This document shows positions 44,595 to 55,382 of a stretch of 64,000 nt of DNA, piece after piece. Positions within the stretch are counted from its first letter, which is position 1. Every line of letters begins with the position of its first letter. The DNA comes from Heliocidaris erythrogramma (taxonomy: Eukaryota; Echinodermata; Echinoidea; Camarodonta; Echinometridae). A model generated the notes under the pieces. It searched no databases. It was not told where the DNA came from and saw nothing but the letters and a program-made list of their open reading frames with translations. A program made the translations under genes and the position numbers. The DNA lies in the NCBI GenBank assembly GCA_025617745.1, contig CM046869.1:19484994-19548993 (forward strand). Direction: 5' to 3'.

Positions 44595-46577
44595 GTTCAT
44601 TCCAATAAAGAGCAAGTGTCCTGTCAGTCCTCTGTGCAAACTGACCCCGTCCAAGCTTATTTCTTTTACATGCACATTGAAGAAGGGAAGAAGTAAATTG
44701 CCATTAAAAGGCACTTCCTTAATACAGCGTTGTCTTTGGTGCATTACGCAAGTGGCTTCCTGTCGACTTTACTCTAAGATCCCATTTCTCTGTTAATCCT
44801 CCGTCTTATGCAGACATTCTATCGCAGTTTTGAGAGACACCGTGGTCACAAGGGGAAAGAGATGCCAGTGGTAAATATTATTAAAAGAGGCGAGGGGCGG
44901 GGGAGTGAAAAAAAATTATGTTCACGGGATCTCTTGTGGATTTGGTATTGAGAAAGTAATATTTACTCGCTGTAACTTTTATGTACTTTTAATTTTTTTA
45001 AAGAACGCTCTTTTTTACTTTTCGAGAGCTCTTTTGGGGCTTTCCAAAGAGAAATTTCGCACTGCTTCCGTAGGGAAGACTAGATAACAATAAAATAAAG
45101 AGTTTCGAGGGGGTATCGAGTTTGGAATTTGCGCTTTGTTTTACCAGTTATTGGTCAATATCATGATGTATCGGCTCCGAGCAGTCCTTGATAGAATATG
45201 TTCTGACATATGAAAGATGTCTTTTCTCTGGTCCCCTTTTGTATTTACAGCCTGAATTTTTCCAAATCTAGCCCCCCCCCCCTGTTTTATACAAAATCCT
45301 GGATCGGCTTCTGCAAGCGACCACCTGTTAACCCCTCTCTGCGTGAGAGACCATGGGTCGGTATGGGTCTGTAAGTGTGGGTAGGAGGGAGGGGCAACGC
45401 GATACCCCGTTCATCACTTCATCTTCTCATATTACCCTCAAAATAGCCTCCAGTGAACCGTCGGCACTCCTTCATCCCGACGACCGTAACCCCACTGGGG
45501 GGTATGAGGGCCTTGCGATCGAAACATGCCCGCCTGTCCCCCTCATCAAGTGGCCCAAGCAATGACACTACCTTGACCGCGCGGGTGATACCCCGCAAGG
45601 CAGTAGAGTCGGGGTTGTTTTACACTCCTTACACCATCCTCATCCTCCTCCTCCTCATCATCAACATCAACATCATCAACAACAACAACAACAATGACAC
45701 TACGTTGTTTGTGTATCTTCACATTTTCCGGAATAAAAAGATATTCGACTAAAACACGACAAGATACCATGTTTTAAACGTTGTCTTGCATTTTTTGGAG
45801 CTTTTTTCCCCCCAAATCAAAATGTAAAACTCAAAATCAAAACAAACTTGTCCAAACTTTTCCAGCACAATTTGCCAACGAAAATTTCCACCCTACCCTA
45901 ACAACGTCGAATAACCATGGACTCACGGAAGAGAAAGTGAATAAAATGATGTCCATAATTGATTAACCAATAGACTACGGGAACCGGGTAGCTCCTGTAT
46001 TAAGCCTATGAGAGTTAAAGAATTCAGTTGCCAACGGGTTAAGACTGATCATTGATCGTCCTCCATAAAATCTGAATTCTGGAACACATTAAAGAGCTGT
46101 AATAGTTAACGAACTTAATATCTAACGTAGATTTCAACAATCGACTGGCATATTCGTAGTCTAAAAACGTAATCAAAGATTAATCATAAAAGAGCCTTGG
46201 TCGGTGCCCGGGACATTCCAGAAGACTGACAGCCAACGAAACCGACAATTTCGCTTGAGCAAACCCCCAGAAGACTATTTCAGAAGGTCCTCCAGGCCGA
46301 TTTATTGTCGGTCTCATGAACTGTAGATGTTGTAGGCTGTATGCCTCGAAGATTTGGCCGTCAGGTTTACCCTCCCTGGCTTATTCTTAGGTCAGTTGTA
46401 CGACATGCTTCATGGTCAATATCCTCCCCTAACCGAATTCCTATCAACAATTAAGGACCAAACACTTCACCTAACCCTAATCATAAACTTCACAGAAAAC
46501 CATATTGGAACCCTAAATCTAACCATATATCCTTGACAAAATAAAGATCAATTTTAAGGCTTGATGAAACACCCCCA
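44595..46577. other. Non-coding stretch
   Basis: C run at 45272-45282 next to 'TCCTGGATCGGCTTCTGC', which resembles G-run element ends; trinucleotide CATCAA/CAACAA tract at 45655-45693. The frame 45353-45565 (+) has no recognisable domain. 'GCTTGATGAAACACCCCC' at 46559-46576 is a lone MITE end. Confidence 0.4.
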
Positions 46578-46731
46578 GGGCCCCGTTTCATAAAACTAGT
46601 TATCAGTAACAACTGCCACGCAAACTTTCTATGACAAATTTGCTCTCAGCCAATCAGATGCAAGGATTTCAGTAGCTTATAACAGTTATTGCAACTTCTT
46701 ATTGATAAAAAAGTTTTCTGAAACAGGGCCC
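46578..46731. mobile_element. CCAAT-core MITE with GGGCCC ends
   Basis: GGGCCCCGTTTCATAAAAC at the left and GTTTTCTGAAACAGGGCCC at the right enclose 'GCTCTCAGCCAATCAGATGC' and 'GGATTTCAGTAGCTTATAAC'. The core is intact here and mutated in the copy at 29398. Confidence 0.9.
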
Positions 46732-47459
46732 AGGATTAATATTGTCACCGGAGCTTAATTATGTCAGAGATCATATTCATAACATGAACTGTTCATGTAT
46801 GAGTATTCGTACCTTATCAAGAAAAAAAATATATAACTATAAAATATTTTGCGTTATAAACAAAATTATTGTTTCGAAAATGTTTGTTCCCCTTTCAGAA
46901 GATTCTGAACCTCCCCTTCCCCCCACGGTCTTCTTTCATGCAATTCTAGCTACATGTATTTATGTATGAGATGTCGGTAGCGTCAATATGGCATATACCA
47001 CATACCCGTTAAGTGAGCAGAATTTGACGCCAAATTTCCTCTTATGCCGCGTAAATTGACTTTGGAAATAGGTGTAAAATTGAAATTCCACAGGCAAGAA
47101 GCAGCCCACGACGGTTTCAAGAAGGATTTTAAAGAGAAAAATGTTCTTTCACATATATTTTTCGTCTTGAACATAAAATGCTTCCATAACGGTCACCGTT
47201 GAGAGTTTACCCAAATCAGCTGGAAACGTCAAGGCACCTCAGTGAATTCTTAGATGGAAAATGAGCCATCATGATCAACATAATCCTTTTGTTGCATTCT
47301 TACAAAAAGACTAAAACATTTGCTACCGTATACGGCTTCAAACAGTGTAAAAGGTGTTCAACTACCGAACAGCGGGAAATAGCAGTTGTGGATTAATTCT
47401 TTTAAACATCTATTTTCTTGGCATATATTTTCATCTTTCTAATCTCACCTATTCATCCG
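46732..47459. other. Non-coding stretch
   Basis: Nothing recognised. Confidence 0.4.
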
Positions 47460-47921
47460 TTGAATATAAAGTTCTGTTCTGTTCCTTCTACCACATTGTG
47501 AAAGGAACTGTCTGAAAACATTTGGGAAAGGTTATGTAATACGTAAGAATTGGTGTATACTGTGCGGTTTTGGGATCAGTCAAAATGATAAGAAATTGAC
47601 TCGATCTTGCTGAAGTCACATACACTGCACACACAAATATGTATATGGGACTACAGAAACATGTTGCATGAGAGTTTGGTCTAAACTTTTCATCTATTAC
47701 GTGTACAATTTCGAATAATTATGAGGGCAATTGAAGAGCAATCCGCCAGGGGAAATGTCGTCGGCCTTATGCCAAAAGGGCCTTATCACTGTATAAAGTC
47801 TATGGCCTTAAGGCCCTTTTGGCATAAGGCTGACGATGTCTTCTCTGACATTCTTTCAAAATTGGCATAAAGAGAATGACGAATAGGTTTCACCTTTACC
47901 ATAACTCGACATTCTCTTTAA
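47460..47921 (-). mobile_element. TTAA-flanked dispersed repeat, interrupted by a hairpin
   Basis: Read on the minus strand it starts at TTAA (47918-47921) with 'TTAAAGAGAATGTCGAGTT', then TTCTCTTTATGCCAATTTTG, 'GATTGCTCTTCAATTGCCC', 'TGTAGTCCCATATACAT', 'GTCAATTTCTTATCATTTTG' and ends near CAGAACTTTATATTC. A 77-bp hairpin (47759-47835) splits it. Confidence 0.8.
47759..47835. mobile_element. 77-bp hairpin insertion with 4-bp ATGT duplication
   Basis: The 27-bp arms CGTCGGCCTTATGCC… (47759-47785) and …GGCATAAGGCTGACG (47809-47835) pair with one mismatch around a 23-base loop. ATGT occurs immediately outside both ends (47755-47758 and 47836-47839). The surrounding sequence is a TTAA-flanked repeat whose other copies lack the hairpin, so this is an insertion. 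Confidence 0.85.
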
Positions 47922-48193
47922 CGTCCAACATTTTTCTTCGCCGGTGCATGAAATCAACATTCATGCCCTCGAGCCATGTTCGGTGTGAAAGCAAAACATG
48001 AAACATGAAAGCACATGCGGGTTAGCAAGCGGTCCACGTGCCTCGTTGAGAGCACACTAAGCTGCAAATGACATAACCTGTTTGCTTGTTGAATGCAGTG
48101 GAATGTAAGAGTTTAGCATGATCAAGCACTAAGGCTCATGACATTTGGGTTGCAGGCGTTGCTACGGGGGTATGGGAGCATCCCCCCAATCAA

Positions 48194-48195
<2 letters not shown>
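47922..48195. other. Spacer
   Basis: Nothing recognised. Confidence 0.35.
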
Positions 48196-48240
<45 letters not shown>

Positions 48241-48246
48241 AAGGAA
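48196..48246 (+). repeat. (GA)n microsatellite
   Basis: About 25 GA units with one CAGA interruption. Confidence 0.95.
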
Positions 48247-48663
48247 AGACAGTGAAAGAAAGTGCAAGAGGGCAACGTAAAAACCACATGATACAACGCC
48301 CTCTCACACCCTTATCCCACTCTATGGCCTTGGTCCCTCACATTTCATTTACCGAGAAAGACCGCCCCCACCCTATTGCCCCTTCATTGCTGGACGCACG
48401 CTACGCCACTGCATTTGGGTGTTCTCCCTGGTGTATTTTAGAATCTACGTGACAGAGAATCAAAGTTTTCTTCACACTGACTTAAAACTCTTTTTTTTTC
48501 AATCTTACCGAAAAACACTTTTATCTTGAAGTGAAACACGACACACAAACACACTGCGGATCTTTATCATGGTTATACTATATTAATTTATTACCTATGA
48601 TCCAGCAAAACATAGCCTGGCACACTTCGAATACACATTAATAACAAAATGAGAGTGTGTCCC
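48247..48663. other. Non-coding spacer
   Basis: 'GACGCACGCTACGCCACTGC' at 48391-48410 resembles the CAGTGGCG terminal motif of the G-run elements. No gene. Confidence 0.4.
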
Positions 48664-48866
48664 CTAGTCGTTCCCCCTTTTTTTCCAGCAGCAATTCTTT
48701 GGCTCCTAAAAGGAACTTGAAAAGCTGATAACCTTCTTTCTTTATTTGATTGTTTATCTTTTTTTAAAACTATATTTTGTTGCTTGTCACAGAATCTTCG
48801 GGTTGGTTTCGGCCCTCCCCCCCCCCCCCCCCCATCTTCGGCCAGATAATCCTGGGTCCACCACTG
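48664..48866. mobile_element. G-run/TTGCTTGTCA element
   Basis: T-rich sequence, 'TTGTTGCTTGTCACAG' (48778-48793), a C run of about 18 (48816-48833) and the end motif 'CCTGGGTCCACCACTG' (48851-48866). The left end is near 'AGTCGTTCCCCC'. Confidence 0.55.
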
Positions 48867-49300
48867 ATAAACATCATATAAACCTTTTCACATAAATCAT
48901 ATGAAATTAAAATACAAGATATACAGAAAAAGAGGATTCCACTTCATATGCAGAATCTTGAATGGAAGGCATCTTGAGGACAGCAAAAGATTAAAATGCA
49001 GGCAAAACGCCATTGAAAAGGGAAGGGAATGAAAAATTGAAAGTGGGCATTAGAAAGAAATGAGAGAAAGAGAGAGAGAGAGATAGACAAGAATATAGAG
49101 AGAAAGAAAAAGAGAGAGTGCATGATGTATCGAGACGAAATACCGTATATATATTTTTAAATAGTTTATGATTTGTAATTAACGACAATTACAATGAATA
49201 TATTTTCTGTAGAACCATTTTATAAAATGAACAACATGTGATAATTGTAATTAAATCCACACTTCCACACTGGGGATCGCCTAATTTGAGTTTTACAACT
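48867..49300. other. Non-coding spacer with (GA)n
   Basis: (GA)n-rich at 49061-49116. No gene. Confidence 0.45.
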
Positions 49301-50283
49301 GCATCTTCTTTTGATAATGTGTAATACACCATTACATCTCCTTCGTCGGTATTTTTTCCCCGCCCACATTATTGTGACTGGGAGCAATGTTTTTGTTTCT
49401 CGTGTTTCCTCCTACGATCATTACCATTTGTCGATGAGCAATTCACAGCCTGCGCAGAAAAGAGGGAGTGCGCTGCAGTACGCAGGAAAGAGCATCGTCA
49501 CGATATATCCAGGAGAGCGGGTCGTTGCTTCGCGCCAATCTGGCATTATACCGCCAGATCTCTGCGAAAGGCACGTCGTCTGAAAAAGTAAGTTTTGTCG
49601 CCTGAACAAGAGCGAGGAGAGTGGCTGTGAGACATATTGGTTTACACTTCTCGAGTTTCGCGGCGGGGAGAAGCGGGATCTCACCGGTTACCATTTCGAC
49701 TGCCAGTGGGATCTGTGGATCATATGCACGGAATACGAAAGCACATACGGATGAAACCATCCAGGAAGAATATCATTCCGGTCATCAAATTAATTTGCTC
49801 CGTTTCCATTTCCATTTGAAATCCCGACTCTTTGAAGCGGTAAATTTGGTATCCTCAGTCTTCTTGGATAAACTTAGAAGGATCTATTCTTAGGAATATA
49901 TTCACGTACTCACGCTGCCTTCTTTTTTGATATTTGCATATTTATATTTATTTTAATTTATTCCTGAGCAATTGTATTCTTCTCTGTATGACGGAAACTA
50001 CTCCGTGTGTAGACTGTGCCTATTTAATGTACCTCAGCGATGAGCTGGGTTTGATAATCATTTGTACGAAGCGCACTGGGAATTTCTAATGATGCCATAA
50101 AAGTGCAGATCATTGAAACAACATTCTGTTCGTGCACAACTTGCCAACTCCTGATTATACGATAAGACTCGCCAACTTGACGGCCGTCACCACATTTCTT
50201 ACATTTCATATTCACTTCACTGCGAATTGCATCGAAATCAAAAGGCAGCCCACGGTTCTTGATTTTTTTTAACCATTCCGATA
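49301..50283 (+). promoter_or_regulatory. Upstream region / likely 5' UTR of the receptor gene
   Basis: More CpG-rich than the surrounding DNA between about 49440 and 49760, with competing short frames on both strands. AAAGTAAGT at 49585-49593 would make a good splice donor, so a non-coding first exon is possible, but I cannot place its acceptor or a transcription start. This is inference from position and composition. Confidence 0.35.
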
Positions 50284-50753
50284 ATGATGGAGTCGGCGAA
50301 CTCTTACCAACCCGACGATGATTACATCCAAGTCATGGAGGTCTACCCCTCCCTCAACCACTACGGCGTGCCCAACCCCTACTACTACTCGGATTACTAC
50401 GACAGTACCAACTCGACGCTGACCTTCAAAAACCCATACAGCGTCAACATGTGGGCCAAAGTGATCTTAAGCATTAGTTACACCCTTATGATATTAATAT
50501 GCGGGGCGGGCAACCTTTTGTTGTGTTGTGTCATCTACCGCTTCAAGCGGATGCGAACCGTCACCAATTTGTTGATAGGGAACCTGGCGCTCTCGGATTT
50601 CTTGGTCGCGGCGGTGGTGGCGCCGTTCAACTTTTATTACTATCTACACCAGACGTGGCCGTTTGGGCGAGCGATGTGTGTGATTGTAGGATATCTGAAA
50701 GTGGTCTCGCTTTATGTCTCCGTTAATTCCCTGCTCATCATTGCCATCGACAG
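50284..50753 (+). CDS. 5' coding exon of a class A GPCR, prokineticin-receptor-like
   Basis: The exon encodes 156 residues plus two bases of the next codon: extracellular N terminus, TM1 (about 58-84, GAGN with Asn77), first intracellular loop (RFKRMRT), TM2 (about 94-121, NLALSD with Asp105), first extracellular loop with Trp125, disulphide Cys132, and TM3 (about 130-155) ending AIDR. It stops at CAG|GTAAAC, inside the DRY motif. The runs TNLLIGNLALSDFLVA and VSLYVSVNSLLIIAIDR are typical of prokineticin receptors among peptide GPCRs; that group signals through G proteins after binding AVIT/prokineticin peptides. Another neuropeptide receptor is possible. The N terminus has a sequon (Asn43-Ser-Thr) and a Tyr/Asp-rich stretch (33-40). 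Two Met codons open the frame; either could start translation. TM4-TM7 are not in the window, so the first intron exceeds 13 kb or the gene is broken. Confidence 0.85.
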
Positions 50754-52960
50754 GTAAACAACAAAACAACATTTTCCTTCTCTTTTAAGATCAAATTTTA
50801 ACCCTTAATTTGCCACACATTAAATACTACAGTGCCACATTGTTGTTTTAAAGGAATATTTTAATCTAATTCTTTCTTCGTATATCTTTAGGATTTCTTC
50901 CATAATGCCTTCCTTAATATAAGAGTATTTTAATTTCTTATTAAGACAGGGAATTGGCATGGTGCATTCACATTACATTGGGCGTATTTTATTGTTAATA
51001 ATGGTGCCTATTGGTTTTACCCATCACAATTTGTGACAAACCAGCGAATGTACCAATTGGCTAAAATGGCGCATATATCTAGGTTGGTGATTTTTAGTTA
51101 TTGCTTTACTTCTGATGATTATTCATATAATATTACATCGGAGTCATATGTTTAAAAAAAACTAACAAAAAATCAACAACAGAATTTCAGTGAAGCAATA
51201 GGGACTCATATTCAAATACAAACACATGATAACAATATCCTTTAATATCCTTTAAATGAAAATCTTTTACGTGATTCGTCAGACAACACGAAAGAACAAA
51301 TAGAATTTTTTTTACGTTTGAAACTGTGCAAACTCAAACAAATGAGAAAAATGACAATATTCGTTTCTGTACTAGATATACATCATTAGGAGCGTCTACA
51401 TGAAATGCCCATGTGTTAGTGGCTTAACCAATCTAGAGTTCCGTTTAGATTATACCATATATAAACGTATATTCATCGAAATAATGGAATACTTGAATAA
51501 TTTGAAAACTATTAAATAACAAGCCAAGGGAAGCCATTTAAAAAATAATTTTAGTATTATAATTGAAGTGCAACTTATTGATGTTACACGGTATCCCATT
51601 GTTTCAACATGAGAAAATTATATTCAAGGGATACCAACGTCTCAAACTAAAATAAAAAGAATCTCGTGACTGACAAAACGTCATTGTAATATTGCAATAA
51701 GACAACGGGAATGGAGGGGGCAAATATATACGGTATTACATTTTGCATAGTCATATGTATTGACTACAGCTTACCTGATCGACAGCCCACGAGACCGGCA
51801 GGTCGTGGCGCCACGTTAGCCAGTTGGTACGGGCTGTCAGTCTACTTGGATGTCCCGGATGTATTTTTTGAGAAGAAAAAATAATGAGGCATCCCCACAC
51901 ACACCCATTATAGTTTCCTTTTGCATGATAAAGTTTCTTTCAAATATTTTCCTTTTGTCCAAATATCCTTCATGAAATTCTTTCGTGATCAGTTAATCCT
52001 AGGCCAAAACAAATGAATGAATTTGTTACTTTCGGTGTAGTGAGATGAATTTTGAGTACTATTTTTTGTCACCTGACTTTACCTTACCAAGGCATCTGAA
52101 ATTCTTTCATTTTGGATTGCCAAACATCACTCAGGTGATGATAAGTCAGTCCATACCACATTTTCCTTCGCTCTATCAGGAAACCACGTATTTAATAATC
52201 AAATCGATGAAAAATAACTGTAAAATTTTATTTCCTGATAAAAGGAAAAATATTGGCTGTTAAAGGGGTCACAGGCCGATGTCCACCCCCCCCCCTACTT
52301 TAAATCCGCCACATGTGATCGGGAAATAAACTTTATTTTGTTCCGGGGACAAAGTCTTCCATGGAAAACAAAGAATACAGAGTTGTAAACTTTCGTGATC
52401 AAAGAGGCTAATCAAATTAGGGGACTGGGACATATTGACGCACCTATTGCTTTTAGTGCAGTTATGTGTCAGACTGTCAGAAGTTGATCTTCACCCGTAC
52501 CTGGTAATGTAACCATGGTGCAAATACAGCGCGCCTCGATGAAACCCACGCAAAATATCGTCACGCAACAACCTTAGAAAGAAAGAAGATAAAAAAATAT
52601 TTGAAATCCGAAGCGGAGACCTAGTTTTAGAACCCATTTCCAATCACCGGTGAAACGGGAGGCGTGCCTGTCTTAATTTACATAACTTTCTTTTTTCACC
52701 CGACTGCTAATTAGCAAACGCCAGAAAGTGGTTTCGGTTTTCCGCTTCTGACTCTCCTGATGGCGATGTGTGCTGGCGTCGCACGCAAGGAAACCTGGAA
52801 TGCTATCAGCACCCGGATTCCTCACGATCTCAAAATATTAGCTTTGATGATGATTTCGGGGACAGTGATATTTAGGAATGTTCGATCATGATGCCCTTTT
52901 CATTCTTTTGTTTTTCTTTTTATATGTATGTAAATAGAAATCTCGCAATCTCAGTTTTGT
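50754..52960 (+). other. Start of the receptor intron
   Basis: Begins with GTAAAC at the receptor splice donor. AT-rich, with few repeats until about 51785. The plus frame at 52045-52263 has no receptor-like sequence. C run at 52288-52297. Confidence 0.55.
51777..51862 (+). repeat. Possible tRNA-derived fragment with hairpin
   Basis: 'TTAGCCAGTTGGTACGGG' fits an A-box (TRGCNNAGYNGG), and GACAGCCC / GGGCTGTC (51781 and 51833) can pair. No B box follows, so this is at best a truncated tRNA-like element. Confidence 0.3.
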
Positions 52961-52961
52961 G

Positions 52962-53220
52962 ATGGCTCAGTGGTCATGATGGTAAGGCAGGTGTTTCAAA
53001 ACCGGAAGGTCCCTTTTTCGAAACCAGGGCCCCGTCTTATAAAAAGTTGCGATTGATTGCAAATAATTTGCAATTGATATCAGTCGCAGCTCTGTACTTA
53101 AGAGATAGCAGATTGGAAATTTGCGATTGATTGCAGGAGTTGCGATGGGGACTCGAATCAATCACAACTCTTTATAAGACGGGGCCCTGGTCGTTGCGCT
53201 AGGTACCCTTCATCTGCAAT
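52962..53220 (+). repeat. tRNA-like element split by a MITE
   Basis: 'GATGGCTCAGTGGTCATGAT' (A-box-like, 52962 on) and 'TTTTTCGAAACC' (decayed B box, 53015-53024) precede the MITE at 53024-53190; 'CGTTGCGCTAGGTACCC' follows it. The tRNA likeness is only partial. Confidence 0.4.
53024..53190. mobile_element. Palindromic MITE with CCAGGGCCCCGTCTTATAAA ends
   Basis: The terminal inverted repeats CCAGGGCCCCGTCTTATAAA and TTTATAAGACGGGGCCCTGG are perfect complements over 20 bp and continue as AGTTGCGATTGATT / AATCAATCACAACT. The interior repeats TTGCGATTGATTGCA. It shares GGGCCCCGT with the CCAAT-core group but lacks the core. Confidence 0.9.
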
Positions 53221-53358
53221 AAGCAACCCCCTCGGATATGACTTACTTGCTTATACTGTTTTTGTAGTCGGGTGAAATAAACGTCAACACAAAATGTAAC
53301 TGAACAGAGGAAACTGTAAGCCTGAATCTGATTATTACCATGGTTTGTACATTGTCAG

Positions 53359-53580
53359 TGGCGGATCCTGGACTTTCTTCCGGGGTGGGGGGGGGGGGGG
53401 GGGGCTTACGATCGATATTCTGGCAAGCACAGAAGATAACAAAAAGAAAAAAAATAGCAATTTTTCCGGGGGGGGGGGGGGGGTAACACAATAATTCCCA
53501 CATTTTCGTTTTGGGTATTATGGTATATTATGCCGTCTTTGATTTTACCAGGGGTGCACGTGCCTACCCCCCCCCCCCCT
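53359..53580. mobile_element. G-run element(s) starting GTGGCGGATCCTGG
   Basis: 'GTGGCGGATCCTGGACTTTC' at 53359, G runs at 53387-53404 and 53469-53483, 'TCTGGCAAGCACAG' (a variant of TGACAAGCA), and a C run at 53568-53579. The right end is unclear. Confidence 0.5.
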
Positions 53581-53953
53581 TGAAATTGGACGATAATAAA
53601 CGTTTACCCTGTCCTTAGCCATTCTCCTTCATGATATGCAAAACAAAACTATAAATATTTCCTCTGCATTATTGTTTAATCTTGTTTTGCCTGACTTCTG
53701 TTCACTGTTTTCTTTAGTCTCAATATCTCCATCGATCGGTTGTCTCGTGTTGGGTGCATCACCCTTTTCCCTTTCTGTTTTTTTTTTCTTATCGTGGTAA
53801 TTCTATAAATCCTTCTTCTTACGTTTCCTCTCCTCAATACTTGCAGTCATTTCTAAATCGATTCCTGACGCGTTTCTTTCCATACTTTCTTGGGTTAGAC
53901 ACGTTTGTTTCATGTTTATAATCATTGTGATTTGCCAATATCTCCGCTGCAGT
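53581..53953. other. Non-coding intron spacer
   Basis: T/C-rich, nothing recognised. Confidence 0.4.
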
Positions 53954-54330
53954 TTAAAGATAAAATTGGGTTATGGTAAGAATGAATAATAATTTGTGAG
54001 CTTTATAATCAATCATATTATTATAATTAGTTTTATGTCAGTTTGGAAGAATATTATTCTCTTCCAGAAGAAATAATTATTCTCTGAAGAGGACTGCTCT
54101 CCAAATGCCCTCATATTCGAAATATGATAAGAAACAGCCCCCTCCAAAAAACACAAAAACACAAAACCACCCTACAACAACCAACAAAGTACAAACAAAC
54201 AAACTTTCATGCCATCTGTGTGTATACCAATTTGTATGTAAGTGCATTATGACTTTCAGCAAGACTGAGACCATTTTTTCTAAATTTGGTGATTCCAAAA
54301 CTTGACACATGACAATAACTCAACTTTTAA
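53954..54330 (+). mobile_element. TTAA-flanked dispersed repeat, full length
   Basis: TTAA at 53954-53957 and 54327-54330. Contains 'AATAATTTGTGAGCTTT', 'ATGTCAGTTTGGAAGAA', 'ACTGCTCTCCAAATGCCC', 'TGGTGATTCCAAAACTTG' and 'AATAACTCAACTTTTAA'. An A/C-rich patch at 54140-54200 replaces the usual middle. Confidence 0.8.
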
Positions 54331-54769
54331 CTTGAATTAAATATTCACTCTTTCTCAACATTGTATCCTGCAATACTTAATTTGGTTATACCAGTCTACT
54401 GTTCCATCATCTCCATGTTAATGCGGTGGAGGGGGGGGGGGGGGCTTCCGCCCCTGAGGATTTTGAGTGTGGCGATATTCAGGCTACCACTACTTCATAT
54501 TCGGGCAGCGAGGTGCCCGAATATTCTTACATTCGAGCAGGAAGGTGCCAGAATACGTAATTTCTGTAGATTTCTCGCTACAAAGAGTGTTAACGGGCAA
54601 GAGACGTCAGCCCCCTTACGAAAATGTGCCCCTACGCCTGTGTAATCATCGCCCATGTCTGTGTTATTTTCATTCCGGTTTGTCGTTTCCTAACATGTAT
54701 CTTTCTATACTTACTTCGGTTACATTATGTTTATAGTTATTGCCCATGCCTCTTTCCCCAATTTCATTC

Positions 54770-54811
<42 letters not shown>

Positions 54812-55023
54812 TATATGTATAGCTTTCCTTAGCTCGTCAGGTTCAACTCATGACTCTGCGATATTTTCCTTCCCTTTTGGTGATACCCATCAAGTATTTT
54901 TCATTATTTCTCGAGATCTTTCCAATTTTAACACGTCTACTTTCATTTTTGTGATATCTAACATGTTTCAGGTTTATTATCATTTCTCACTAGCTCCTGT
55001 CTCCCGCCTTTGACACATTTTTA
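54331..55023. other. Non-coding intron stretch with G run and (TA)n
   Basis: G run at 54431-54444 and (TA)19 at 54772-54809. The frames 54361-54645 and 54624-55013 span these and are not credible. Short 'CTTATTTCGG'/'TTTCGTT'-type text recurs through 54360-55740. Confidence 0.55.
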
Positions 55024-55382
55024 TTCCTGCCGGAGAGAACACAGTGTCCCACAGTGTGTGTTCACAGTGTGAAACACATTGTAAAAATCATCTTCACACT
55101 GTTAAATTCGAGCGTTTTAACATTGCGAATCACATCTTCACAGAGTGTATGAATTACATCTTCACATTGTGAGGAGTAAATAAACACTATGAAACCGAAC
55201 ATCACTATGTGAACACTCTGTGGTAAACCACACTGTGGAGATGTCCACAGTATGAAATCATCAACACACTGTTAAAATTCGAGCGTTTTAACATTGTGAA
55301 TCACATCTTCACAGAGTCGACTACATGTATGTGAACACACTGTGAAAACACTGTGGGACACTGTGTTCTTTCTGGCAGGGAT
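55024..55382. repeat. Palindromic motif array (CACAGTGTG), ~359 bp
   Basis: The ends TTCCTGCCGGAGAGAACACA and its near complement (TGTGTTCTTTCTGGCAGGGA) frame more than fifteen CACAGTGTG/CACACTGTG-type motifs in both orientations. An internal ~50-bp block ('TTCGAGCGTTTTAACATTG', then CACATCTTCACAGAG) occurs twice, at 55108 and 55277. Same architecture as 9886 and 30338. Confidence 0.85.

Noticed and set aside
49421-49893. Open frames on both strands upstream of the receptor
   Set aside because: They overlap each other in several frames and lack protein features; promoter or 5' UTR composition explains them better.
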